Shown one piece after another: positions 1 through 6,963 of a stretch of DNA of 14,678 nt (positions within the stretch are counted from its first letter, which is position 1; every line of letters begins with the position of its first letter). The stretch is from JAWVZS01 sp964507825 (GTDB taxonomy: Archaea; Thermoproteota; Nitrososphaeria; Nitrososphaerales; Nitrosopumilaceae): contig CAZDQM010000023.1 of NCBI GenBank assembly GCA_964507825.1, positions 1 through 14,678 on the forward strand, given 5' to 3'. A model generated the notes under the pieces. That model was not told where the DNA came from and ran no database searches. It saw only the letters and a program-made list of their open reading frames with translations. The translations under genes and the position numbers were made by a program.

Positions 1-195
1 GCCGCCGGCTCGGATAGCGGCGGCGACATGCATTCTGAAGGAATACTAGAGGAGATGGCATGTCCCTTGGGCGGATTTGCACTATCTCGATATGGTCAGG
101 CGTCAGGTCACCAACTTGAGAGAATTTCAGGTCACAATACAGCCCGCCACCCAGCTGACAAAGATTTTAAACGAGGCCTAGCCCAATCACGATAG
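1..195 (+). other. Edge open reading frame, possible 3' end of an unidentified gene
   Basis: Frame 1 is open from the window edge to a TAG at 193-195, giving 64 residues that end in GLAQSR. I do not recognise the peptide. The opposite strand also has an open frame over about 1-171 (it reads through LYCDLKFSQVGDLTPD), but it shows no good ATG/GTG/TTG start near its upstream end. A run of 64 open codons can arise by chance, so neither frame is secure. If the + frame is real, its stop lies 8 bp before the TTG start of the next gene and the two could be co-transcribed. The TATA-like box at about 165-172 argues that the next gene has its own promoter. Confidence 0.2.
165..172 (+). promoter_or_regulatory. 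TATA-like box upstream of the EMC6-like gene
   Basis: TTTTAAAC is centred about 35 bp before the TTG start at 204. With the usual archaeal TATA-to-start-site spacing, transcription would begin near 194-198 and give a leader of under 10 nt. The core TTTAAA is symmetric, so it could also fire toward the left edge. Confidence 0.4.
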
Positions 196-203
196 AAATT
201 TCA

Positions 204-716
204 TTGGCCAAATTCAAAAAGAAAAAATCAGCACCTACAAAGGGAAGAGACGAGGCAGAGTCCCCAAAGGACGACATAGTAACAGAACCGGACAAGGAGA
301 CAGGACAGACCCCACCGGTTGCGGATATTCCGGCAACAAAAGACGCGCCCCCAGAAGACGCCCCCGGGGATGAATTCATCAGCCCGGCGCAACAGGGCGA
401 AAAGGACAGCAAGCTAAACATCCTGTTCTGGCTAAGGGTCGGATTTGCAGTCGTCGCAGGCGCGGCAGCCACCTTCATCTTTGACTCAGTCGACGGCGAG
501 GAAAGAAGATGGGCCTCCATCGGATTCATGATAATCATCTTTGTTGTAACCATAATAATAGCAAAGGGAATGCGCATCCCGTTTGCGCTCTCCGACCGAA
601 AAAAGCTCGTTACCCAGGGAATAGGAAGCTACATCTTTGTATACCTGTTCATGTGGATTATATCATATACTCTGGTAAACGTGGGCAGCTCCGAGTCCCC
701 CCTGCCGTTCCCGTAG
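204..716 (+). CDS. Small three-helix membrane protein resembling EMC6 (Rab5-interacting family)
   Basis: This is a 170-residue protein starting at TTG. Residues 1-70 form a charged, Pro/Lys/Asp/Glu-rich tail, probably disordered and cytosolic. Three membrane helices follow at about 73-94, 103-121 and 138-160, and the C-terminus is short. From memory the helical part aligns well with eukaryotic EMC6: an N-x(5)-R stretch opening helix 1 (N72...R78), a Gly/Ala-rich helix 1 (AVVAGAAAT), a basic loop, then K-L-V-T-x-G-I leading into an aromatic helix 3 (YLFMWIISYTL). Human EMC6 has PLFTGG...TYVLFWTFLYG at the equivalent place. EMC6 is a core subunit of the ER membrane insertase that packs against the Oxa1-family subunit EMC3, so a role as partner of an archaeal Oxa1-like protein is an inference. 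The stop is 10 bp before cbiT, which suggests one transcript although no link to cobalamin is evident. It could instead be an unrelated three-helix protein. Confidence 0.6.
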   Translation: MAKFKKKKSAPTKGRDEAESPKDDIVTEPDKETGQTPPVADIPATKDAPPEDAPGDEFISPAQQGEKDSKLNILFWLRVGFAVVAGAAATFIFDSVDGEERRWASIGFMIIIFVVTIIIAKGMRIPFALSDRKKLVTQGIGSYIFVYLFMWIISYTLVNVGSSESPLPFP

Positions 717-726
717 CTGATCCGGC

Positions 727-1326
727 ATGTGGAAATATCATACACCCGGCATCCCTGACGAATACTTTGAGCGTGCAGACAAGGTTCCGATTACCAAAGA
801 AGAGGTACGTGTTATACAGATAAGCAAGGCTAGGCTGGGCGAGGGCCAGACAATTTATGATATAGGATGCGGCAGCGGTTCTGTTACCGTCGAGGCAGGC
901 CTGCTAGTGGGTCCGGCCGGAAAGGTATATGCAGTTGATTTTGATGCCGCCGCCGTATCCCTGACAAAAAGAAACCTTGAAAAATTCAGCATATCAAATG
1001 CCGATGTTATTCTAGGCGATGCCAGAAATGTCGTGCCCGGCCTTCCGGCGGCCGACTCTATCCTTGTCGGCGGGACCGGCGGGGACACTAGAGATATAGT
1101 GAATTTATGCGAAAATAAGCTAAAGGAGGGTGGGCGGCTAGTAGTCGGCATCATACAGATCGAGACCCTCTACTCTGTACTAAAAGCGCTCGACGGGCTT
1201 GGTTTCTCTGATATAGATATCACACAGGTTACCATATCCAAGAGCAGAAAAACGTCCACTGGTACCATGATGCTTGCAAGAAACCCCGTTACGGTCATCT
1301 CCGCCACGAAAAGCCTGACTGTATAG
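727..1326 (+). CDS. cbiT: Cobalt-precorrin-6B C15-methyltransferase (decarboxylating), CbiT
   Basis: The protein has 199 residues, the usual length for stand-alone CbiT. It opens with the family signature WKYHTPGIPDEYF (residues 2-14). Then comes the class I SAM-binding motif YDIGCGSGSVTVE (about 44-56) and the acidic ribose-binding end of strand 2 (VYAVDFD). CbiT methylates C15 and decarboxylates the C12 acetate side chain in the anaerobic (early cobalt insertion) cobalamin pathway. The usual partner CbiE, which methylates C5 and is often fused to CbiT, is not fused here and not in the window. The ATG is 10 bp downstream of the EMC6-like gene with no clear promoter between, so read-through from that gene is likely. 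The next gene, cbiL, has its own TATA-like box. Confidence 0.92.
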   Translation: MWKYHTPGIPDEYFERADKVPITKEEVRVIQISKARLGEGQTIYDIGCGSGSVTVEAGLLVGPAGKVYAVDFDAAAVSLTKRNLEKFSISNADVILGDARNVVPGLPAADSILVGGTGGDTRDIVNLCENKLKEGGRLVVGIIQIETLYSVLKALDGLGFSDIDITQVTISKSRKTSTGTMMLARNPVTVISATKSLTV

Positions 1327-1334
1327 GTTTTAAC
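1327..1334 (+). promoter_or_regulatory. TATA-like box for cbiL
   Basis: GTTTTAAC is centred about 27 bp before the ATG of cbiL and directly follows the cbiT stop. This is the spacing expected for a leaderless transcript, so cbiL-cbiF may be made independently of cbiT. Confidence 0.5.
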
Positions 1335-1357
1335 TAGGTGCATCACTGCTTTTTCCA

Positions 1358-2080
1358 ATGCCTGGACTGACTGCAATCGGGGTGGGACCCGGCGATCCTG
1401 ATCTCCTTACGGTAAAGGCCGTCAGGGCCATCAAGGACGCGGATATCATAATGTGTCCTGCCTCCGGCGATTCCCGCCCTAGCATCGCCCTGTCCGTGGT
1501 ACAATCGCTGATCGACGAATCACGAGACCAAGAGATAATCAAGCTCATATTTCCAATGACAAAAGATAGAGATGTACTAGAGGAGACCTGGAAAAGAAAC
1601 GCCGGTATAATGGCAGATACTGTACTAGGCGGCAAAAACGTAGTCTATGTTACAGTAGGTGATCCGTACCTGTACAGCACCTGGATCTACATGCACCGGA
1701 ATCTCACATCTAATCATCCTGATATGCGCATAAGCGTGATTCCCGGAATCGTCTCCATATTCACATTTGCATCCAAGGTGGGGGTAAGCATTGCCGAGGG
1801 CGCAGAGAAGGTGGCCATCATCCCATCATGCTATAATCTTGAATCCGTGCGCGATCTAGCCAGGAACGCGGAGACCTTGGTATTCCTCAAGGATGGGAGA
1901 TATTTTGACCAGGTAATAGACCTGCTAAGAGAGTCCGGGTTTCCCGACGATTCCATATTTGCAATAGGACAGGACCTTGGAACCGATCATGAGATAATAC
2001 GAAAAATCACGCTCGGGGAGGCAGGAGACGGCACGCTGACTACGAAATACTTTTCGATACTGGTGGTAAAGCGTGTCTAG
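1358..2080 (+). CDS. cbiL: Cobalt-precorrin-2 C20-methyltransferase, CbiL
   Basis: This 240-residue protein belongs to the tetrapyrrole (corrin/porphyrin) methylase family. It carries the N-terminal glycine-rich motif GVGPGDPDLLT (8-18), the central motif YVTVGDPYLYSTW (about 97-109) and the PGIVSIF segment that helps form the SAM site. The CbiL/CobI subtype is assigned from the VGDPYLYSTW form, the D-x-I-x-C-P-A-S segment after helix 1 and the overall length. The enzyme adds a methyl group from S-adenosylmethionine to C20 of cobalt-factor II/precorrin-2, the first committed step toward the corrin ring. Its 3' end overlaps the GTG start of cbiF by 8 bp, indicating translational coupling. Together with CbiT and CbiF it supports de novo cobalamin synthesis, which is known for thaumarchaea. 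Confidence 0.92.
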   Translation: MPGLTAIGVGPGDPDLLTVKAVRAIKDADIIMCPASGDSRPSIALSVVQSLIDESRDQEIIKLIFPMTKDRDVLEETWKRNAGIMADTVLGGKNVVYVTVGDPYLYSTWIYMHRNLTSNHPDMRISVIPGIVSIFTFASKVGVSIAEGAEKVAIIPSCYNLESVRDLARNAETLVFLKDGRYFDQVIDLLRESGFPDDSIFAIGQDLGTDHEIIRKITLGEAGDGTLTTKYFSILVVKRV

Positions 2081-2843
2081 GGTATTCTTTGTCGGATGCG
2101 GCCCCGGCGATCCGGATTTAATCACGATAAAAGCAAAAAAGCTGATTCAAAAGGCCGATATCATGGTTTATTCCGGCTCGCTGATTCCAGAAAAAATTCT
2201 CGCAATGTGTAAGAATGGCAGGCGCCATGACGCGTCAAAGCTGGTCAGAGAAGAGATATTCAACTTGTTATATAATAACGCGAAAAAGGGCAAGCTCGTG
2301 GTACGACTACATGACGGTGATCCGGCCATTTACGGGGCAATACGTGAGCAGATTGACGGCTTGAGGGAGAAGGGGATTGAATCAGAGGTGGTCCCCGGGG
2401 TAACTGCATTCCTGGCATCAGCAGCAGCCCTTGGGACACAGCTTACGCTCCCCGGCGTCACCCAGACCATAATCATGACCCGCGCCGAATCACGGACCCC
2501 CGTGCCAAGACGCGAACAGGTATCTAGCCTTGCCCAGCACGGGGCAACCATGACATTCTACTTGAGCGTACACCTCTTGCCTAAAATCGTCCGGCAGTCT
2601 ATTGCCGGCGGGTACACTAAATCTACCCCGGCGGCCGTGGTATACAGGGCAAGCTGGCCCGATCAAAAGATTGTAATCGGAACCCTACAGGACATTGTAA
2701 AAAAAGTCAGGGATAACAATATAACAAGAACTGCCATAGTTATCATAGGAGATGCCGTCAAGCCCGCGTCATACGAATATTCCAGACTCTATGACAAGAC
2801 GTTCAGCCACGGATACAGAAAGGCGCGGCCTACAGGGAAATGA
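2073..2843 (+). CDS. cbiF: Cobalt-precorrin-4 C11-methyltransferase, CbiF
   Basis: The protein has 256 residues, close to the usual CbiF length. It shows the methylase motifs VGCGPGDPDLIT (7-18), VRLHDGDPAIYGAI (about 77-90) and VPGVTAFLASAAALG (about 107-121). The segment VYSGSLIPEKIL after the first helix and the late MTFYLSVHLL stretch are typical of CbiF/CobM. It methylates C11 of cobalt-precorrin-4. The start is GTG inside the end of cbiL (MSRVFFVGCG); no upstream ATG exists in this frame close enough to the motif. The last 14 bases (2830-2843) overlap the 3' end of the racemase-like gene on the other strand, so the two transcripts converge and must overlap. Confidence 0.93.
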   Translation: MSRVFFVGCGPGDPDLITIKAKKLIQKADIMVYSGSLIPEKILAMCKNGRRHDASKLVREEIFNLLYNNAKKGKLVVRLHDGDPAIYGAIREQIDGLREKGIESEVVPGVTAFLASAAALGTQLTLPGVTQTIIMTRAESRTPVPRREQVSSLAQHGATMTFYLSVHLLPKIVRQSIAGGYTKSTPAAVVYRASWPDQKIVIGTLQDIVKKVRDNNITRTAIVIIGDAVKPASYEYSRLYDKTFSHGYRKARPTGK

Positions 2844-3582
2844 CCCTGTTTCGGATTCCCAATACCCTTAGATTCCTTTCAAATACACCGGTATCATCGG
2901 TAGTATAGATTCTTAATGAACTTTTTTTTGCAGGATTCACTTTTGCGCTGATTCTCTTCGCGGTATCGCGTGCAGGATCCAGAAATACAATACCCGGAAA
3001 CTCTTCTTCCAATAAAACCCTCAAAAACGGCAGGTGGGTACTAGATAGTGTAGCTACATCTATGTTATACTTTTTGAAATATCCTTGCAGGATTTTACGT
3101 ATAACCTGGCGCGTATCATCCCTGTCGCGTGCAAAGCGGCCCGATTCTACTATCTCTACAAGACTAGAACAGTTGATTTTGTAAAAACGGGTCTGTACGG
3201 GTATCCTTTGCCCTGATATGTAATTAGATAGTGCCCTGCTCCTGATCGTGGCCCTTGTTGCAAGAATTGCGACATTCTTGGTGACTGACCTTTGCGAGGC
3301 CTCCCGTACCGGGGGACGGATAGTAAAGATATCCTCTGACTCTATATCCAGCAGAATCGACGGCGTATTTGATCCAACCACTATGACATCCGGACTGAAT
3401 CTGTTTCGTAATGTTGCTATGGTCTCCATGGTAATCTTTTCTAGATTCCGCCTCGTCTTGGAGCCGTACGGAAAGTTCTTCCTGTCCGCAAGGTAAATGA
3501 TTTCGCACCTTATCTCCCTTTGAATCTCCCTGATTATCGAAAGGGAGCCTAGACCCGAATCAAATACCGCGATTCTTGCCAT
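2830..3582 (-). CDS. Glutamate/aspartate racemase-fold protein lacking both catalytic cysteines
   Basis: The 250-residue sequence is clearly related to MurI glutamate racemase: AVFDSGLGSLSIIREI (5-20) matches the N-terminal phosphate/carboxylate loop, YLADRKNFPYGSKTR (about 30-44) matches the MurI Y-L-G-D-x-x-x-F-P-Y-G-x-K segment, and THLPFLRVLLEEEFPG matches the end of the second half. In MurI two cysteines act as acid/base, in A-C-N-T-A and G-C-T-H-Y-P. Here they read G-S-N-T-P-S (codon TCA) and S-S-T-H-L-P (codon AGT), so both are serine. The substrate-binding Asp of FDSG and the His of THLP remain. Archaea of this type make no peptidoglycan. I infer it is not a normal cofactor-independent racemase and may be a binding protein or act on something else. 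It diverges from cdvB and ends inside cbiF. Confidence 0.8.
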   Translation of the reverse strand: MARIAVFDSGLGSLSIIREIQREIRCEIIYLADRKNFPYGSKTRRNLEKITMETIATLRNRFSPDVIVVGSNTPSILLDIESEDIFTIRPPVREASQRSVTKNVAILATRATIRSRALSNYISGQRIPVQTRFYKINCSSLVEIVESGRFARDRDDTRQVIRKILQGYFKKYNIDVATLSSTHLPFLRVLLEEEFPGIVFLDPARDTAKRISAKVNPAKKSSLRIYTTDDTGVFERNLRVLGIRNRVISL

Positions 3583-3622
3583 TATATAGGCTATATCCGG
3601 GCTCGAAGATAAGCATTGGTTA

Positions 3623-3634
3623 GCTAAATTTAGC
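3623..3634. repeat. Perfect 12-bp palindrome between the racemase-like gene and cdvB
   Basis: GCTAAATTTAGC reads the same on both strands and sits in the 109-bp divergent region, about 41 bp before the racemase-like ATG and 58 bp before the cdvB ATG. Its TAAATTTA core could be a TATA box usable in either direction, or a dimeric regulator site. Confidence 0.45.
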
Positions 3635-3644
3635 CTAAAGTTGA

Positions 3645-3652
3645 TCTAAATA
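3645..3652 (+). promoter_or_regulatory. TATA-like box for cdvB
   Basis: TCTAAATA predicts a start site near 3675 and a leader of about 16 nt before the ATG at 3692. A weaker alternative, AATTAAG at 3662-3668, would give a leaderless transcript. I cannot choose between them from sequence. Confidence 0.35.
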
Positions 3653-3691
3653 CACACCCCCAATTAAGAGTAGATTTGTAAAGAAACTGTC

Positions 3692-4342
3692 ATGCCAAAC
3701 TTTGACAAGAGCTGGGCCCGTCAAGAGACCCAGGGCGTAACTAGCAAGCTTCGTGACGCGGTAAAGCCACAGGGTGCGTTAAAACCGCGCATCCAGACTG
3801 CCGTAAACAAGCTGCAGGTTCAGATCTCCAAGATGGACTCTATGCTTACGAAACTACGTGAAAGGGACACGCAGATCTTCCAAAGGATCGTGACTGCGAT
3901 GAAACAACATGATGTTACTGAAAGCAGAGTACTTTCGAGCGAGCTGGCCGAAATACGCAAGGTATCCAAGATGCTTGGCAATGCAAGAATGTCACTCGAG
4001 CAGGTTCAATTAAGACTGACCACCATTCATGATCTCGGTGATGCCATGGTTGCAATCGGACCGGCAATGTCTACAATGAAGGGATTAAAGTCATCGCTAG
4101 GAAGATTCATGCCAGAGGCAGACTCTGAGCTGAACTCCATGACGCAGACGCTCAACGGCCTGATGATGGACTCTCTTGCTGGAGATTCATTCAACATGGA
4201 ATCCGACGTCTCAAGTGAAGAGACCGAAAAGATCCTGCAGGAAGCCTCCGCAGTTGCCGAACAACAGATTGGGGCCAAGTTCCCGTCTGTACCAACCCCC
4301 ACGGGACTTTCGTCCGATACCTCAGCCTCGACCTTTGAGTGA
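3692..4342 (+). CDS. cdvB: CdvB paralogue, ESCRT-III-like cell division/membrane remodelling protein
   Basis: The protein has 216 residues. Residues 1-115 are a basic, helical, heptad-rich region (for example LKPRIQTAVNKLQVQISKMD and MLTKLRERDTQIFQRIV) typical of the ESCRT-III helix 1-2 hairpin. Shorter helices follow to about 165, then an acidic helix (EETEKILQEASAVAEQQ, 176-192). The tail holds F197-P-S-V-P-T-P203, which resembles the MIM2 motif that binds the MIT domain of the AAA ATPase CdvC/Vps4. There is no C-terminal winged helix, which crenarchaeal CdvB uses to bind CdvA, so this is probably one of several thaumarchaeal CdvB paralogues. ESCRT-III proteins polymerise on the inner face of the membrane at mid-cell. 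cdvA and cdvC are not adjacent. A T-rich stretch follows the stop. Confidence 0.85.
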   Translation: MPNFDKSWARQETQGVTSKLRDAVKPQGALKPRIQTAVNKLQVQISKMDSMLTKLRERDTQIFQRIVTAMKQHDVTESRVLSSELAEIRKVSKMLGNARMSLEQVQLRLTTIHDLGDAMVAIGPAMSTMKGLKSSLGRFMPEADSELNSMTQTLNGLMMDSLAGDSFNMESDVSSEETEKILQEASAVAEQQIGAKFPSVPTPTGLSSDTSASTFE

Positions 4343-4359
4343 GATTCGGACGTCTGTCA

Positions 4360-4370
4360 TTTTTTCTTTT
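4360..4370 (+). terminator. T-rich terminator downstream of cdvB
   Basis: TTTTTTCTTTT lies 18 bp after the cdvB stop. Archaeal RNA polymerase commonly terminates at such T-runs without a hairpin. The rest of the gap to 4544 holds nothing I recognise; it also receives the 3' end of the convergent glycyl-tRNA synthetase transcript. Confidence 0.5.
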
Positions 4371-4544
4371 AACTACCAGATTTATCTGCCATGAAATCAG
4401 ATTAGATTCGCACCCGTCCATACATGAATCCAAAAACAAAATATTCTATATCCTGATATCGATTATCGTTTCATTATACCCGTGATAATACCAAACGTGG
4501 CAGTACTCGTGGCGTATAATTCATCTAGCCGCTTTTGCGTACAT

Positions 4545-6014
4545 TCAGCAGGGCCAAGCCAGCTTGTCTGCTAGCGTTGAGCTGATATCGGATACCTTGA
4601 TCCTATACTGCTCCATGGTGTCCCTGTCTCGGAGGGTCACGGTATCATCCTCTAGGGTCTGATGATCCACGGTAACTGCAAACGGGCATCCGGCCTCGTC
4701 TAGCCGCCTATACCTCCTTCCTATGGCACCCGAATGATCCAAGAACGCGTCGAATTTGCATTTCAGATTATCATAGATTTCATCTGTTGCCTCCCGTAAC
4801 CCGTCCTTTTTGACCAGCGACAGGACGCCCACGTGGACAGGCGCCAAGTACGGCCGTAGTGCCAGTAACGTCCTCTCATTGCCCTTGTCAACGCGCATCG
4901 CGTGCTCTAGAATCGTATACAGGCTCCTATCCACGCCCATGGACATCTCAAATATATGCGGTAAAACTTTATCGTCGCCGTCCATCACATCGAACTTGGC
5001 CCCACTCTTTTTTGCATGGCTAGACAAGTCATAATCCGATCTATAGTTGCAGGCGACTAGCTCGAGCCATCCGGTGGTGGTCTTGACCTCAAAGTCAAAC
5101 GCAACATCTGCATAAAACGCCTTTTCCCGGTCATCTAACCTTCTAAAACGACTCTGGTCCATATCAATTCCCGTTTTGTCATAAAATTCGGCCAGTATTC
5201 CCAGATAATATGCGGCAAATTTATTCGGAACGATCCCTGAATCGACTGCCTCCTTGCACGTGACTTTACGCGGCTCCGAGCCGTCCCAGACTCGAATTAC
5301 GGTATCCCTGATGTTATCATATCCATCTATTTTATCCAGTCGGGCCGGATTGCAGAATACCTCTATCTCCGCCTGGTAAAACTCCCTGAGCCTAAGCAGG
5401 CTCTGCCTTGGAGCAATCTCATTTCTAAAGCTCTTTCCCACCTGGGCTATTCCCTGGGGAAGCCTCCCCCTCATTATCTTAAAGAGCCTTGGAAAGTCTA
5501 CAAAGATCGACTGGCACGTCTCCGGCCTAAGGTACGCGGCCTCCCCCTCCGGACCGATTCCCACCTGAAACATCATGTTGAACTTTTTTACACCCTCCAA
5601 GGAACCGCCGCACCGGGGACATGATATCTTGTTCTCCGATATTGTATTATCAAACTCTTCGTCTTGTGCGCCCTCGGGTATCTCAATACCTGCGGCCTCG
5701 GATATGAGCCTGTCGGCCCTGAATGTTGACTTGCATTTTGCACATTTTATAATCGGATCCGCAAAGCTTGCTAGGTGGCCGGATGCCTCAAAGACCGAGC
5801 CCGACATGATCTGAGAGCCGTCGATCTCCAGCATTCCATCCCGCCTGATCATCTCCCTTCTCCACAATTCTAAAAACTTGTTTTTGATGCCTACACCAAG
5901 CGGGCCATACTCCCAGAAACCCGCGTGCGCGTCCCCGTACACCTCGCAGCTTGGAAAATAGAATCCCCTTTCTAGTGCCAATTTCATTATGTTGTCATAA
6001 TCCACGAGTTTCAC
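4545..6014 (-). CDS. glyS: Glycyl-tRNA synthetase (class II, dimeric type)
   Basis: This 489-residue enzyme charges tRNA-Gly with glycine. The N-terminus LALERGFYFPSCEVYG...GFWEYGPLG is diagnostic of dimeric archaeal/eukaryotic-type GlyRS. A zinc-knuckle pair C91-x2-C94 and C132-x2-C135 lies in the insertion after motif 1. Motif 2 is seen as FRNEIAPRQ...REFYQAEIEVF (196-220). Motif 3 is PHIFEMSMGVDRSLYTIL (352-369) with the ATP-binding Arg of G-V-D-R. The C-terminal anticodon-binding domain runs from about 390 (APVHVGVLSL) to the end. It starts at GTG: MKLVDYDNIM is the natural N-terminus and no upstream ATG is in frame. It lies 24 bp downstream of nfo on the same strand, so co-transcription is likely. 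Some archaeal GlyRS are longer; this one is compact but has every core motif. Confidence 0.95.
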   Translation of the reverse strand: MKLVDYDNIMKLALERGFYFPSCEVYGDAHAGFWEYGPLGVGIKNKFLELWRREMIRRDGMLEIDGSQIMSGSVFEASGHLASFADPIIKCAKCKSTFRADRLISEAAGIEIPEGAQDEEFDNTISENKISCPRCGGSLEGVKKFNMMFQVGIGPEGEAAYLRPETCQSIFVDFPRLFKIMRGRLPQGIAQVGKSFRNEIAPRQSLLRLREFYQAEIEVFCNPARLDKIDGYDNIRDTVIRVWDGSEPRKVTCKEAVDSGIVPNKFAAYYLGILAEFYDKTGIDMDQSRFRRLDDREKAFYADVAFDFEVKTTTGWLELVACNYRSDYDLSSHAKKSGAKFDVMDGDDKVLPHIFEMSMGVDRSLYTILEHAMRVDKGNERTLLALRPYLAPVHVGVLSLVKKDGLREATDEIYDNLKCKFDAFLDHSGAIGRRYRRLDEAGCPFAVTVDHQTLEDDTVTLRDRDTMEQYRIKVSDISSTLADKLAWPC

Positions 6015-6038
6015 AACTGTACCGGGAATAAATTCCTA

Positions 6039-6878
6039 TCATGCAAGGCCCTTTACGGCCCTGATGTTGTCTAGGTCGGTGCGCACGTCGTCTATCGGTG
6101 TCTCTAATATTATTGGTATATTTTTTTTATTCACGGATTTAATCAGTGCCTTCATTCCTTGCTCACCAATCTTTCCAAGCCCTATGTGGTAATGCCTGTC
6201 CAGATTATTTCCCAATTCACCTTTTGAGTCATTTAGGTGTACAATCTTTAGATTCTTGAATCCTATAACGTCACTAAACCTTGCAAGCGTTTCATCCACA
6301 CTCGTACCAGTCCTAAGATCATATCCTGCGGCAAAGGCATGGCACGTATCTAGGCATACTCCGAATCTTTCGGACGGCTCTAGCTGGAATAATACCTCGG
6401 CCCACTGCTCGAAATCCGAGCCCACGGAGTTTTTCTGGCCAGCCGTGTTTTCCAATAATATGATAACATCGTTGTCCACCTCGGCTGCCCTGCCAAGGCC
6501 TTCGACTAGCCTCCGGATTCCTGCCTCCTCGCCGGTCCCCATGTGACTTCCAAGATGCGTCACCAAATATGGAATTCCCAAGAGCCCGCACCTCTCAACC
6601 TCCCTTGTTATGGTACCTACCGACCTTTCAAATGACTCCTTGTTCGGCGATGCCAGATTGGGCAGGTATGGCATGTGTGCGACCGTTGCCAACACATCAA
6701 TATTACATCCCCGAATCTTTTCCCTGAATGCCAGTATATCCCCGTCGGTCAGCGTCTTTGCATGCCAGCTTCTAGGATTACTTGTAAAGATTTGAAAGGC
6801 CGTGCACTCTCTTTTGACTGCATTATCCACCGCCTTGTCTATAGAGCCGGCAATCGAGACATGGCACCCTACACGCAT
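6039..6878 (-). CDS. nfo: Endonuclease IV (AP endonuclease)
   Basis: The protein has 279 residues, standard for Nfo. It cleaves DNA 5' of abasic sites in base-excision repair using three zinc ions. All nine metal ligands can be placed: H68 (VAHMPY), H108 (VTHLGS), E143 (LLENTAG), D177 and H180 (CLDTCH), H214 (IVHLND), D227 and H229 (LDRHYHIG), and E259 (ILETP). Their spacing follows the E. coli enzyme almost residue for residue. The N-terminus MRVGCHVSIAGSIDKAV is the family start. It is transcribed divergently from priL and upstream of glyS, so repair, replication priming and translation genes meet here. Confidence 0.96.
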   Translation of the reverse strand: MRVGCHVSIAGSIDKAVDNAVKRECTAFQIFTSNPRSWHAKTLTDGDILAFREKIRGCNIDVLATVAHMPYLPNLASPNKESFERSVGTITREVERCGLLGIPYLVTHLGSHMGTGEEAGIRRLVEGLGRAAEVDNDVIILLENTAGQKNSVGSDFEQWAEVLFQLEPSERFGVCLDTCHAFAAGYDLRTGTSVDETLARFSDVIGFKNLKIVHLNDSKGELGNNLDRHYHIGLGKIGEQGMKALIKSVNKKNIPIILETPIDDVRTDLDNIRAVKGLA

Positions 6879-6898
6879 GACTCCGGGGAACCATTTGC

Positions 6899-6908
6899 TT
6901 AATTTAAA
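6899..6908 (-). promoter_or_regulatory. TATA-like box for nfo (and probably glyS)
   Basis: On the minus strand TTTAAATTAA is centred about 26 bp before the nfo ATG, matching a leaderless promoter. No comparably good box separates nfo from glyS. Confidence 0.5.
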
Positions 6909-6931
6909 CCCGTTTTGCAGGGATTAAACCA

Positions 6932-6941
6932 GATTTTTAAG
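6932..6941 (+). promoter_or_regulatory. TATA-like box for priL-priS
   Basis: GATTTTTAAG is centred about 27 bp before the priL ATG. It lies only about 30 bp from the oppositely facing nfo box, so the two promoters share an 85-bp region. Confidence 0.5.
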
Positions 6942-6963
6942 GACAGGGTACCAATTAGCATTC

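Noticed and set aside
3248..3496. Open frame of 82 codons on the + strand opposite the racemase-like gene.
   Set aside because: It is a mirror of the minus-strand coding sequence with no promoter or motif; the minus frame shows clear MurI-family similarity.
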